A stretch of DNA of 12,353 nt, taken from the NCBI GenBank assembly GCA_025358395.1, contig JANYJT010000153.1, positions 1 through 12,353 on the forward strand. Direction: 5' to 3'. Origin of the DNA: Bacteroidia bacterium (lineage in GTDB: Bacteria > Bacteroidota > Bacteroidia > Bacteroidales > Prolixibacteraceae). This document shows positions 6,722-12,353 of the stretch, piece by piece. A model generated the notes under the pieces. The model saw nothing but the letters and a program-made list of their open reading frames with translations. It did not search any database and was not told the origin of the DNA. Position 1 is the stretch's first letter, and every line of letters begins with the position of its first letter. The translations under genes and the position numbers were made by a program.

Positions 6722-7966
6722 GTGGATATATTTGAAAAAATTAAAACTGACAAAGGTAATCTTGGTCAGTACCAGAAAGAGGCACATGGTTATTTCTCCT
6801 TTCCAAAACTGGAAGGTGAGATTGGCCCGAGAATGAGATTCCGGGGAAGGGAGGTTCTTAACTGGAGTTTGAACAACTACTGTGGATTAGCCAACCATCC
6901 TGAAGTTCGTCAAGCTGACGCGGAAGCTACCGCACAATATGGTTTGGCATATCCTATGGGAGCACGGATGATGTCTGGTCAGACGAGTAAACACGAAGAG
7001 CTTGAAAAACAACTGGCTGCCTTTGAAAGCAAACCAGATGCATTTCTCCTTAACTACGGATACCAGGGAATGATCTCAATCATTGATGCCATTTGTGGCA
7101 GGAATGATGTGATCGTTTACGATGCGGAAGCGCATGCCTGTATTCTGGATGGTGTCCGTCTGCACATTGGTAAAAGATTTGTATTTCAGCACAACGACAT
7201 GGAGAGTCTGCGCAAGCAGCTTGGACATGCGACTTCTTTAGTTCAAAAGACCGGAGGCGGTATCCTGGTAATTACGGAAGGGGTATTTGGCATGGCCGGA
7301 GATTTGGGTCAGCTTGACAAGATCGCCGCCTTAAAAAGCGAATTCAGTTTCCGTTTGCTGGTGGATGACGCTCATGGTTTCGGAACAATGGGGCCAACGG
7401 GAGCAGGCGTTGGCGAACATTTTGGCGTTCAGGACCAGATTGACATGTACTTCGGAACTTTCGCCAAATCAATGGCCGGCATCGGCGCATTTATTGCCGC
7501 CAAAGAGGAAGTTTGCGATTTTCTTCGTTACAACATGCGCTCCCAGACTTTTGCAAAATCATTACCCATTGCCATGGTCATCGGATTGCTTAAAAGGCTT
7601 GAACTGATCAAAACTCAACCGCAGATTCGTAAAAATCTGTGGATTATTGTCGAAGCGCTGCAAAAAGGCCTGAAGGAGGAAAATTTTGACCTGGGCGTTA
7701 CCAACTCCCCGGTCACACCTGTCTACTTATCAGGAAGTGTGCCTGAAGGAACCAATGTCATCATGGATTTGAGAGAAAACTACAACATATTCTGCTCCAT
7801 TGTTATTTATCCTGTTATACCTAAAGGACAGTTGCTTTTGAGACTGATCCCTACCTCTTCGCATACGCTGGAAGATGTGGAATATACTATCAAAGCATTC
7901 TCCGAAGTGCGCAAGAAACTGGAAGCAGGCAAATACGTTGCCTCGAAAATCGCCCAGATATCATAA
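6722..7966 (+). CDS. spt: serine palmitoyltransferase (PLP-dependent alpha-oxoamine synthase)
   Basis: The enzyme condenses L-serine with an acyl-CoA to give 3-ketosphinganine, the first step of sphingolipid synthesis, which Bacteroidota use in their membranes. From the GTG at 6722 the protein has 414 residues and begins MDIFEKIKTDKGNLGQ, the usual start of Bacteroides-type SPT. Features: SLNNYCGLANHP at 49-60, GARMMSGQTSKHEELE at 80-95, His138 in EAHAC (stacks on PLP), Asp215 and His218 in LVDDAHGFG, and the Schiff-base Lys249 in TFAKSMAG. The D-x2-H and H-x30-K spacing equals that of Sphingomonas SPT. The close relatives KBL (2-amino-3-ketobutyrate CoA ligase) and BioF share the fold; the N-terminus favours SPT. 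Monocistronic: own promoter upstream, strong hairpin at the end. Confidence 0.82.
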   Translation: MDIFEKIKTDKGNLGQYQKEAHGYFSFPKLEGEIGPRMRFRGREVLNWSLNNYCGLANHPEVRQADAEATAQYGLAYPMGARMMSGQTSKHEELEKQLAAFESKPDAFLLNYGYQGMISIIDAICGRNDVIVYDAEAHACILDGVRLHIGKRFVFQHNDMESLRKQLGHATSLVQKTGGGILVITEGVFGMAGDLGQLDKIAALKSEFSFRLLVDDAHGFGTMGPTGAGVGEHFGVQDQIDMYFGTFAKSMAGIGAFIAAKEEVCDFLRYNMRSQTFAKSLPIAMVIGLLKRLELIKTQPQIRKNLWIIVEALQKGLKEENFDLGVTNSPVTPVYLSGSVPEGTNVIMDLRENYNIFCSIVIYPVIPKGQLLLRLIPTSSHTLEDVEYTIKAFSEVRKKLEAGKYVASKIAQIS

Positions 7967-8017
7967 ATAAAAAAGCCGTCCCAAAAATTGAGACGGCTTT
8001 TTTATTTATGATATCTG
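7955..8017. terminator. bidirectional terminator, 26-bp perfect stem, between spt and the DUF1080 gene
   Basis: Positions 7955-7980 pair perfectly with 7992-8017 around an 11-base loop. The GC-rich top (gccgtc/gacggc) is flanked by A6 on the left and T6 on the right, giving a U-tract in both directions. The stem includes the last four codons and stop of spt and ends one base before the DUF1080 stop codon (8018-8020), so it serves both convergent genes. Confidence 0.93.
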
Positions 8018-8656
8018 CTATTTTAATTTTTGGATGTACAGATTTCTGAACTGAATTTTTGAACCTTCCGCTTGAAGCCCGATGCTTCCTTTCGTCATGG
8101 AACATTTGAGGGCTGTATTTTGAAGTAAGCCATTTACTTTAATCTCAACAGTATTTCCTTTGCAGGTAATGTCGTAGCTATTCCATTCTCCGCTCTTCTT
8201 TTCATTGGAAGGATTTAGTTTAGCTGCTATTGGCTTAACTTTTTCAGTTCCAATATAAATACTGTCACCAACTGTTGCTTGTTCGCCTACTGCATTAACA
8301 ATAAAATCGCCGGCACTGCCTACTTTCAACTGAGCCTGGTAATGCTGCGGCCATAGCTTGTCCGGACCGTTTGTGTGCAGAAAGACTCCGCTGTTAGTCG
8401 GTTTTTCGGTGTAACGCCATTCGACATGCAGCATAAAATTTGAATACTCCTTTTTTGTCCGAAGGTATCCCATTGGAACACCGGGGGTTTCGATCACACC
8501 ATCCTTTACATAAAAGAATTTCTCCGGAGCAATGGAAGGATCATTTACCCAGATGGTCCACCCTTTCAGGTTTTTGCCATTGAACAAAGATTCTTTCTTT
8601 TGGGCAAATCCGGTTACGGTTACAAAAAGCAAGGCAATAATCAGGAAGTTTTTCAT
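8018..8656 (-). CDS. secreted DUF1080 (3-keto-disaccharide hydrolase fold) protein
   Basis: From the ATG at 8656 the protein has 212 residues: signal peptide MKNFLIIALLFVTVTGFAQ, then a single DUF1080 domain (PF06439). This is a concanavalin-like beta-sandwich found in many Bacteroidota and Planctomycetes secreted proteins, some of which cleave 3-keto-disaccharides. Marker segments are SLFNGKNLKGWTIW near the start, GYLRTKKEYSNFMLHVEWRY, NSGVFLHTNG and the closing GSIGLQAEGSKIQFRNLYIQ. The longer frame from 8710 adds 18 residues and would overlap the upstream gene, so it is rejected; the signal peptide fixes the start. It lies 50 bases downstream of the transsulfuration gene. The substrate cannot be told from sequence. 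Confidence 0.88.
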   Translation of the reverse strand: MKNFLIIALLFVTVTGFAQKKESLFNGKNLKGWTIWVNDPSIAPEKFFYVKDGVIETPGVPMGYLRTKKEYSNFMLHVEWRYTEKPTNSGVFLHTNGPDKLWPQHYQAQLKVGSAGDFIVNAVGEQATVGDSIYIGTEKVKPIAAKLNPSNEKKSGEWNSYDITCKGNTVEIKVNGLLQNTALKCSMTKGSIGLQAEGSKIQFRNLYIQKLK

Positions 8657-8706
8657 ACGTAAAATTTTTGATATGATAAAAATAGTAACAAATTTCAAGA
8701 AGTTCC

Positions 8707-9876
8707 TCAAATCTTCAAAAACGCTTGTTCCAGATCGGCGATCAAATCCTTTTTGTCTTCCACTCCGATCGAAACCCTGATCAACGAATCCTTGATGCCG
8801 GCCAGCTCCCGCTCTTTTGCAGTAATGGAAGAGTGGGTCATCAGGGCCGGATGTTCAATAAGTGATTCAACGCCACCAAGACTTTCGGCAAGGGTAAATA
8901 GCTCCAGACTTTCAAGAAACTCAACCGCTTCTTTCTCTCCTCCTTTGATTTCGAAAGAGATCATGCCACCAAAACCGGAAGCCTGGCGCAAGCCGATTTC
9001 ATATTGAGGATGACTTTTCAATCCCGGGTAATAAACTTTTGAGACTTTGGGGTGATTTTCAAGATAAGAGGCAATGGCCAACGCATTGGACTGGTGTTTT
9101 TCCATTCTTAAAGACAAGGTTTTCAATCCGCGAAGAACCATGTAACAGTCAAAAGGAGAAGGAACCACGCCGAGAGAATTCTGACAAAACTTAAGTTTCT
9201 CATACAACTTCTTGTCATTTAGCATGATGGCTCCACCAATTACATCGCTGTGACCTGCAATATATTTGGTGATGCTATGTATCACAATGTCTGCACCCAA
9301 ATCCGCAGGCTTCTGGAAATAGGGCGAGAGGAAGGTGTTGTCGACCACTACCAGCAATCTATGACGATGAGCGATCTCCGCGATTGCTTTGATATCGCAT
9401 ACTTTTAACAACGGATTGGAAGGAGATTCCAGCCAGATCAGTTTGGTTTCCGGAAGGATCGCCTTTTCAATATTTTCAGGTTGGGAAGCATCGACCAAAG
9501 AGACCTTTGCTCCATAATTTTCCTCCCACTGATGAAACAATCTTTTGGTACCGCCATAAAGATCGTCGAATCCGATCACATGATCTCCCGGTTTCACCAG
9601 GGCAAACAAAACCGTTGCTTCAGCCGCAAGGCCTGAGGCAAAGCCTAAACCATACTCAGTATTTTCGAGCGAGGCATACCTTTGTTCCAAAGCAAAGCGG
9701 GTTGGATTCTGGCTGCGCGAGTATTGAAAAAAACCAGGGTTCTTGACCTCTTTCCGGGCATAAGTCGATGAGAGATAGATAGGCGCGACTACTTCATTTC
9801 TGCTGCCTTCCAGAAATTCAGGACGTTCACCAACGTGAATGGTCCTGGTATCGAATGAATGATCTTCGTGATTCAT
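8707..9876 (-). CDS. cystathionine gamma-synthase / gamma-lyase family PLP enzyme
   Basis: This is a cytoplasmic Cys/Met-metabolism PLP enzyme (fold type I). From the ATG at 9876 it has 389 residues, the family's usual length, beginning MNHEDHSFDTRTIHVGE. Visible are YSRSQNPTR at 52-60 (phosphate and tetramer contacts), GFASGLAA at 78-85, ESPSNP at 150-155, Asp179 in DNTF, the Schiff-base Lys204 in SITKYIAGHSD, and SLGGVESLIEHPALMTHSS near 337-355. Synthase (metB), cystathionine gamma-lyase (mccB) and methionine gamma-lyase share these motifs and I cannot choose safely, so no symbol is given. A frame extended to 9927 adds 17 residues derived from an intergenic repeat and is rejected. It follows trxB by 61 bases and is probably cotranscribed, which suits a thiol/sulfur role. 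Confidence 0.9.
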   Translation of the reverse strand: MNHEDHSFDTRTIHVGERPEFLEGSRNEVVAPIYLSSTYARKEVKNPGFFQYSRSQNPTRFALEQRYASLENTEYGLGFASGLAAEATVLFALVKPGDHVIGFDDLYGGTKRLFHQWEENYGAKVSLVDASQPENIEKAILPETKLIWLESPSNPLLKVCDIKAIAEIAHRHRLLVVVDNTFLSPYFQKPADLGADIVIHSITKYIAGHSDVIGGAIMLNDKKLYEKLKFCQNSLGVVPSPFDCYMVLRGLKTLSLRMEKHQSNALAIASYLENHPKVSKVYYPGLKSHPQYEIGLRQASGFGGMISFEIKGGEKEAVEFLESLELFTLAESLGGVESLIEHPALMTHSSITAKERELAGIKDSLIRVSIGVEDKKDLIADLEQAFLKI

Positions 9877-9878
9877 AA

Positions 9879-9906
9879 TTAAAAGTTGAGAGTTAAAAGT
9901 TGAGAA
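9879..9906. repeat. 14-bp tandem direct repeat, two units
   Basis: Two adjacent copies of ttaaaagttgaga plus one variable base (9879-9892 and 9893-9906) lie in the trxB-transsulfuration gene gap, ending two bases before the second gene's start codon as read on the minus strand. They are in the leader of the downstream gene. Confidence 0.75.
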
Positions 9907-9937
9907 AAAATGCAACATTTCAAACATGATAAACTTT

Positions 9938-10948
9938 TCAAAGGTTCAGGTGCTTTTCGGAGAGATATCGCTCCGCATCCATAGCCGCTTTGCACCCTGA
10001 TCCGGCAGCGGTAACTGCTTGTCTGTAATGGGGATCCATCACATCGCCGCAGGCAAAGACACCGTCCATATTTGTCATGGAGCTGATGCCTACAGTTTTG
10101 ATGTATCCCACCTCATCGGTTTCGAGTTGATGTTTGAAAATTCCGGAATTGGGAACATGTCCAATAGCTAGAAAGAATCCGTCTATTGGAATATTGACCT
10201 CTTCTTCATTCGCTTCACCGCTGTTTTTTACAAATAAAGCACCTTCTACGACCATCTGACCTGTGAGTCCTTTGGTCCGGTGTTTCCAGAGAATCTCGAT
10301 GTTGGCAGTTTTGAAGACCCTGTCCTGCATCACCTTGGAGGCACGCAGCTGATCCCGGCGAACAACCAGATATACTTTTCGGCAGAGTCCGGCAAGATAA
10401 ATTGCCTCTTCGCAAGCGGTATCTCCCCCGCCAACGACGGCTACATCTTTTCCACGGTAGAAAAACCCATCGCAGGTAGCACAGGCAGAAACGCCTGAAC
10501 CGGCATATTTTTTCTCATCAGGTAACCCAAGATATTGCGCTTCGGCTCCTGTTGCGATGATCACTGTCTCGGCTTCGATGATATTGATTCCATCGATGGT
10601 AATTTTGTGCACATGGCTCCCAAATTCTGCAGCAGTAGCAAGTCCCCAGCGAACGTCTGTCCCGAACCGGATAGCCTGGGCTTTCAGGTCTTCCATCATC
10701 ACCGGACCGGTCACACCTTCGGGGTAACCCGGAAAGTTCTCGACTTCGGTGGTGGTAGTTAGCTGACCGCCAGGCTGCAATCCTTCATACAACACCGGTT
10801 GAAGATTGGCTCTGGAGGCATAAATGGCAGCGGTATAGCCGGCCGGACCGGATCCTATGATCAGGCATTTTACCTTTTCAGATACTTTTAACTCACTTGA
10901 AGATGGGCTTTTCTGATTTTCTGTATTCATCGGTTTAAACAGTTCCAT
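9938..10948 (-). CDS. trxB: thioredoxin-disulfide reductase
   Basis: TrxB reduces thioredoxin with NADPH through FAD and a redox-active cysteine pair. The 336-residue protein has GSGPAG at 32-37 (FAD), the PGGQLTTTTEVENFPGYP segment at 59-76, the active-site CATC at 156-159, GGGDTA at 173-178 (NADPH), VRRDQLRA at 196-203 in place of the HRRD-type NADPH-phosphate site, and GD at 301-302 near the second FAD motif. Compared with typical homologues there is an N-terminal extension of about 20 polar residues. Met1 (10948) and Met7 (10930) are both possible starts; Met1 leaves about 17 bases of leader from the candidate promoter. It is the first gene of a likely run with the transsulfuration enzyme. 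Confidence 0.95.
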   Translation of the reverse strand: MELFKPMNTENQKSPSSSELKVSEKVKCLIIGSGPAGYTAAIYASRANLQPVLYEGLQPGGQLTTTTEVENFPGYPEGVTGPVMMEDLKAQAIRFGTDVRWGLATAAEFGSHVHKITIDGINIIEAETVIIATGAEAQYLGLPDEKKYAGSGVSACATCDGFFYRGKDVAVVGGGDTACEEAIYLAGLCRKVYLVVRRDQLRASKVMQDRVFKTANIEILWKHRTKGLTGQMVVEGALFVKNSGEANEEEVNIPIDGFFLAIGHVPNSGIFKHQLETDEVGYIKTVGISSMTNMDGVFACGDVMDPHYRQAVTAAGSGCKAAMDAERYLSEKHLNL

Positions 10949-10968
10949 GATGCGAATTTAATTTTATA

Positions 10969-11000
10969 CAAAATTAGCGAAAATCAGTGACCATGGCAAA
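10969..11000 (-). promoter_or_regulatory. candidate promoter of trxB (TTTG-N20-TAATTTTG)
   Basis: On the minus strand TTTG at 11000-10997 and TAATTTTG at 10976-10969 are separated by 20 bases, an exact match to the Bacteroidota -33/-7 consensus. The predicted start site is near 10965. Confidence 0.7.
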
Positions 11001-11044
11001 ATTGGCTATCCGAACCAATATTATTTTTTAATTATGGATATTAT

Positions 11045-11075
11045 TTTGGAAAACGGAAAACAGAAGCTATTTTTG
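11045..11075 (+). promoter_or_regulatory. candidate promoter of tRNA-Pro (TTTG-N19-TATTTTTG)
   Basis: TTTG at 11045-11048 and TATTTTTG at 11068-11075 are separated by 19 bases, matching the Bacteroidota consensus, and lie about 45 bases before the mature tRNA 5' end. This promoter is back-to-back with that of trxB. Confidence 0.7.
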
Positions 11076-11120
11076 CAACCGCTTTCTCTAACTGTTTATT
11101 GTTGGAAAGCAGATCAATTT

Positions 11121-11194
11121 CGGGGTGTAGCGCAGCCTGGTAGCGTATCCGTCTGGGGGGCGGGGGGTCGCAAGTTCAAATCTTGTCACCCCGA
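11121..11194 (+). tRNA. tRNA-Pro, anticodon GGG
   Basis: This is a complete 74-base cloverleaf without encoded CCA. The acceptor stem cggggtg pairs with caccccg (11187-11193), discriminator A at 11194. D stem gcgc/gcgt, anticodon stem 11148-11152 with 11160-11164, loop ctggggg with anticodon GGG at 11155-11157, T stem gcaag/cttgt with loop ttcaaat. GGG reads CCC and CCU proline codons. The anticodon arm and variable loop give two runs of six G separated by one C. No CCA follows the gene, so CCA must be added after transcription. Confidence 0.96.
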
Positions 11195-11206
11195 CAATTG
11201 AAAATC

Positions 11207-11239
11207 AAAGGGTTAGGCTTAATTGTCTGACCTTTTTTT
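11207..11239 (+). terminator. intrinsic terminator after tRNA-Pro
   Basis: Stem ggttaggc (11211-11218) with gtctgacc (11225-11232), including two G-U pairs, loop ttaatt, followed by seven T at 11233-11239. It begins 13-17 bases after the tRNA. Confidence 0.85.
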
Positions 11240-11263
11240 GTTGTCAATGTGTGCCTGCCTTCC

Positions 11264-11289
11264 GTCATTGCGGGCTTGACCCGCAATCC
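11264..11289. repeat. REP-like palindrome, left copy (inverted)
   Basis: A perfect 8-bp stem, attgcggg (11267-11274) with cccgcaat (11280-11287) around a 5-base loop. The 26 bases 11264-11289 are the exact reverse complement of 11539-11564. It lies 25 bases after the tRNA terminator. Palindromes of this attgcgggtcaagcccgcaat type are, to my knowledge, widely dispersed in bacterial genomes. Confidence 0.9.
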
Positions 11290-11538
11290 CATTATTAAAC
11301 GCTACTCATCAGCAAATTCGCATTTACCCACTTTTTACTGTATATTCATAAGTATGGGTATTCAGAATAAAACAAGGAGCGAATCATGAGTAAATCAGCA
11401 TTTGTTTATTTTATGAGCAACACGCACAATAATGTTCTTTATGTTGGCGTTACGAATAAAGAGAATCCGGATTGGGAAGATTTGGGAGATTCAATTGGCG
11501 TTACCGGGGAGGTGAGGCGGTTAAGGAGCATTATTATT

Positions 11539-11564
11539 GGATTGCGGGTCAAGCCCGCAATGAC
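11539..11564. repeat. REP-like palindrome, right copy
   Basis: This is the same 26 bases as the left copy in opposite orientation: attgcggg at 11541-11548 and cccgcaat at 11554-11561 around tcaag, followed by gac. It lies inside the 3' end of the GIY-YIG remnant frame. The A/T-rich flank (ttattatt) on its left also resembles the inverted flank of the left copy. Confidence 0.9.
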
Positions 11565-11585
11565 AGATAATATAGTTTTTAAAAG

Positions 11586-11593
11586 TATTTTTG
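11586..11593 (+). promoter_or_regulatory. candidate -7 box (TATTTTTG) for the GH16 lipoprotein gene
   Basis: TATTTTTG fits TAnnTTTG and lies 11 bases before the ATG at 11605, between the right palindrome and the gene. No TTTG element is found 19-21 bases upstream; that position falls at the edge of the palindrome. Confidence 0.35.
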
Positions 11594-11604
11594 TCCATAG
11601 ATAA

Positions 11605-12353
11605 ATGAAGACAAAATTGCTAAATAAATGCCTGATGCTCCTGGCAGTCCTGTTTATCATACAGGGCTGCAAAAAAGAAAGGCCTTTTGTGAGTGATACC
11701 ATTGTGAACGGACAACGGATTCTGCAGTTTTCGGGCTATTCCTGGTTGGTAGAGTCTTCCAACGATTTAATCGTAGGTCCGGGTCCAAACCAATTCTCTG
11801 ATTCAAATGAAAACGTGTGGTTCGATTCAGATGGCAAACTTCACCTGAAAATCACCCAAAAGAACAATAAGTGGTATTGTGCTAAACTGACCTTGTTGGG
11901 CTCTCCCGGATATGGTAAATACATTTTTTACCTCGATAGCAGGATCGATCAACTGGACTTGAATGTGGTCGGTGGACTTTTTTCCTATAAAAGCGATTTG
12001 GAAGAAATTGACATCGAATTTGCGAAATGGGGCCTGGCCGGAAACAGCAATGCGCAATTTTCTGTTCAGCCTTCACAATTGGCCGGCAATAAAAAAGCAT
12101 ACAATATTATATTGGGAAACCCGCAATCAACTCATTGGTTCAATTGGCAAAAGGACCGGGTAGATTTTTCATCCATCCAGGGACATTCCTCTGTTTTACC
12201 TTCGGCAGGAAACATCATTCAGCAATGGAGTTACTCAGGCCCCAACATTCCTCCACTTTCGGTCGAAAACATCAAAATCAACCTTTGGCTTTATCAGGGG
12301 AAACCTCCTTCCAACCTTCAGGAAGCAGAGATGGTTATTGCCGGTTTTGAATT
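11605..12353 (+). CDS. glycoside hydrolase family 16-type lipoprotein (partial, runs off right edge)
   Basis: 249 codons are visible, with no stop before the window ends. The N-terminus MKTKLLNKCLMLLAVLFIIQGC is a lipoprotein signal peptide with lipobox Cys22, followed by KKERP. The rest resembles GH16-like beta-sandwich proteins of Bacteroidota: YSWLVESS at 45-52, GPGPNQFSD at 58-66, GKLHLKI at 77-83, YGKYIFYLDSRIDQLD at 103-118, and EEIDIE at 133-138. In that last motif Glu134 and Glu138 would be nucleophile and acid/base and Asp136 the helper (E-x-D-x-E). WLYQGKPPS at 228-236 is close to the usual C-terminus, so only a few residues may be missing. Likely a surface or periplasmic glucan/galactan-type glycosidase; substrate unknown. 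It starts directly after the GIY-YIG remnant's stop codon. Confidence 0.8.
   Translation, partial: MKTKLLNKCLMLLAVLFIIQGCKKERPFVSDTIVNGQRILQFSGYSWLVESSNDLIVGPGPNQFSDSNENVWFDSDGKLHLKITQKNNKWYCAKLTLLGSPGYGKYIFYLDSRIDQLDLNVVGGLFSYKSDLEEIDIEFAKWGLAGNSNAQFSVQPSQLAGNKKAYNIILGNPQSTHWFNWQKDRVDFSSIQGHSSVLPSAGNIIQQWSYSGPNIPPLSVENIKINLWLYQGKPPSNLQEAEMVIAGFE

Larger units (their letters stand above)
11386..11604 (+). pseudogene. GIY-YIG nuclease remnant with internal in-frame deletion
   Basis: The 72-residue frame starts MSKSAFVYFMSNTHNNVLYVGVTN, the GIY-YIG core of small single-domain nucleases (VY at 7-8, YVG at 19-21). At residue 25 it jumps to KENPDWEDLGDSIG, which matches the extreme C-terminus of the same family (usually NPxWxDL). 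Roughly 55-60 middle residues are missing, including the conserved Arg and the metal-binding Glu, so nuclease activity is not expected. The last about 20 residues read through the right-hand REP-like palindrome. An aaggag at 11374-11379, six bases before the ATG, is a strong Shine-Dalgarno sequence, rare in Bacteroidota and suggestive of foreign origin. TAA 11602-11604 directly abuts the next ATG. The rest of the 11195-11604 stretch holds only the terminator and the two palindromes. Confidence 0.8.

Noticed and set aside
8657..8710. N-terminal extension of the DUF1080 protein
   Set aside because: It would overlap the preceding gene's end and put 18 residues before a clean signal peptide.
9877..9927. 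N-terminal extension of the transsulfuration enzyme
   Set aside because: The extra residues come from the 14-bp tandem repeat; the family start is MNHEDHSFDTRTIHVGE.
11140..11170. G-quadruplex in the tRNA-Pro gene (two G6 runs)
   Set aside because: Both runs are explained by the GGG anticodon loop, stem and variable loop of a normal cloverleaf; only two tracts are present.
11121..11604. Integrated island with att sites at tRNA-Pro
   Set aside because: I found no duplicate of the tRNA 3' end downstream within the window and no integrase gene.
11439..11702. Minus-strand frame across the GIY-YIG remnant and GH16 gene start
   Set aside because: It is the complement of the palindrome and of well-supported plus-strand coding sequence, with no domain of its own.

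Overview
The window looks like a chromosomal segment of a Bacteroidota (probably Bacteroidales-like) genome. The evidence is a FabI, omega subunit, BamD lipoprotein and DUF4835/PorD-type protein all of Bacteroidota type, a Bacteroides-type serine palmitoyltransferase, and candidate promoters that fit the Bacteroidota TTTG...TAnnTTTG consensus instead of the sigma70 one. Taxon is inferred from gene content only.

Layout. From 194 to 6522 everything real is on the minus strand. Read in transcription order it is bamD, rpoZ, coaBC, a DUF4835 (PorD-like) gene, recN and fabI: outer-membrane assembly, RNA polymerase, coenzyme A synthesis, a possible secretion accessory, DNA repair and fatty-acid synthesis. 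The first three genes are tightly spaced. Later gaps carry short degenerate repeats that start right at stop codons. coaBC is broken into CoaC and CoaB frames at a run of ten A. The break is exactly of the kind that a -1 ribosomal slip or transcriptional slippage would repair, but a homopolymer sequencing error is an equally live explanation.

At 6523-6721 a divergent promoter region separates bamD from a plus-strand serine palmitoyltransferase gene (spt), the entry enzyme of sphingolipid synthesis. spt converges on a minus-strand run read trxB, a cystathionine gamma-synthase/lyase family gene, then a secreted DUF1080 protein. The convergence point is a 26-bp perfect hairpin. trxB is divergent from a tRNA-Pro(GGG) gene, each with a well-spaced Bacteroidota-type promoter, and the tRNA has its own intrinsic terminator.

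Downstream of the tRNA (11195-11604) is the most unusual part: a GIY-YIG nuclease remnant with an internal in-frame deletion, preceded by a strong Shine-Dalgarno sequence and bracketed by two inverted 26-nt copies of a REP-like palindrome. This looks like a small mobile unit next to a tRNA gene. A GH16-type lipoprotein glycosidase begins directly after it and runs off the right edge.

No CRISPR array, rRNA, insertion sequence or complete defence system was seen. Most of the window is ordinary housekeeping sequence. The best leads are the coaBC slip site, the palindrome-bracketed GIY-YIG remnant, and the 32-nt inverted repeat between recN and fabI.
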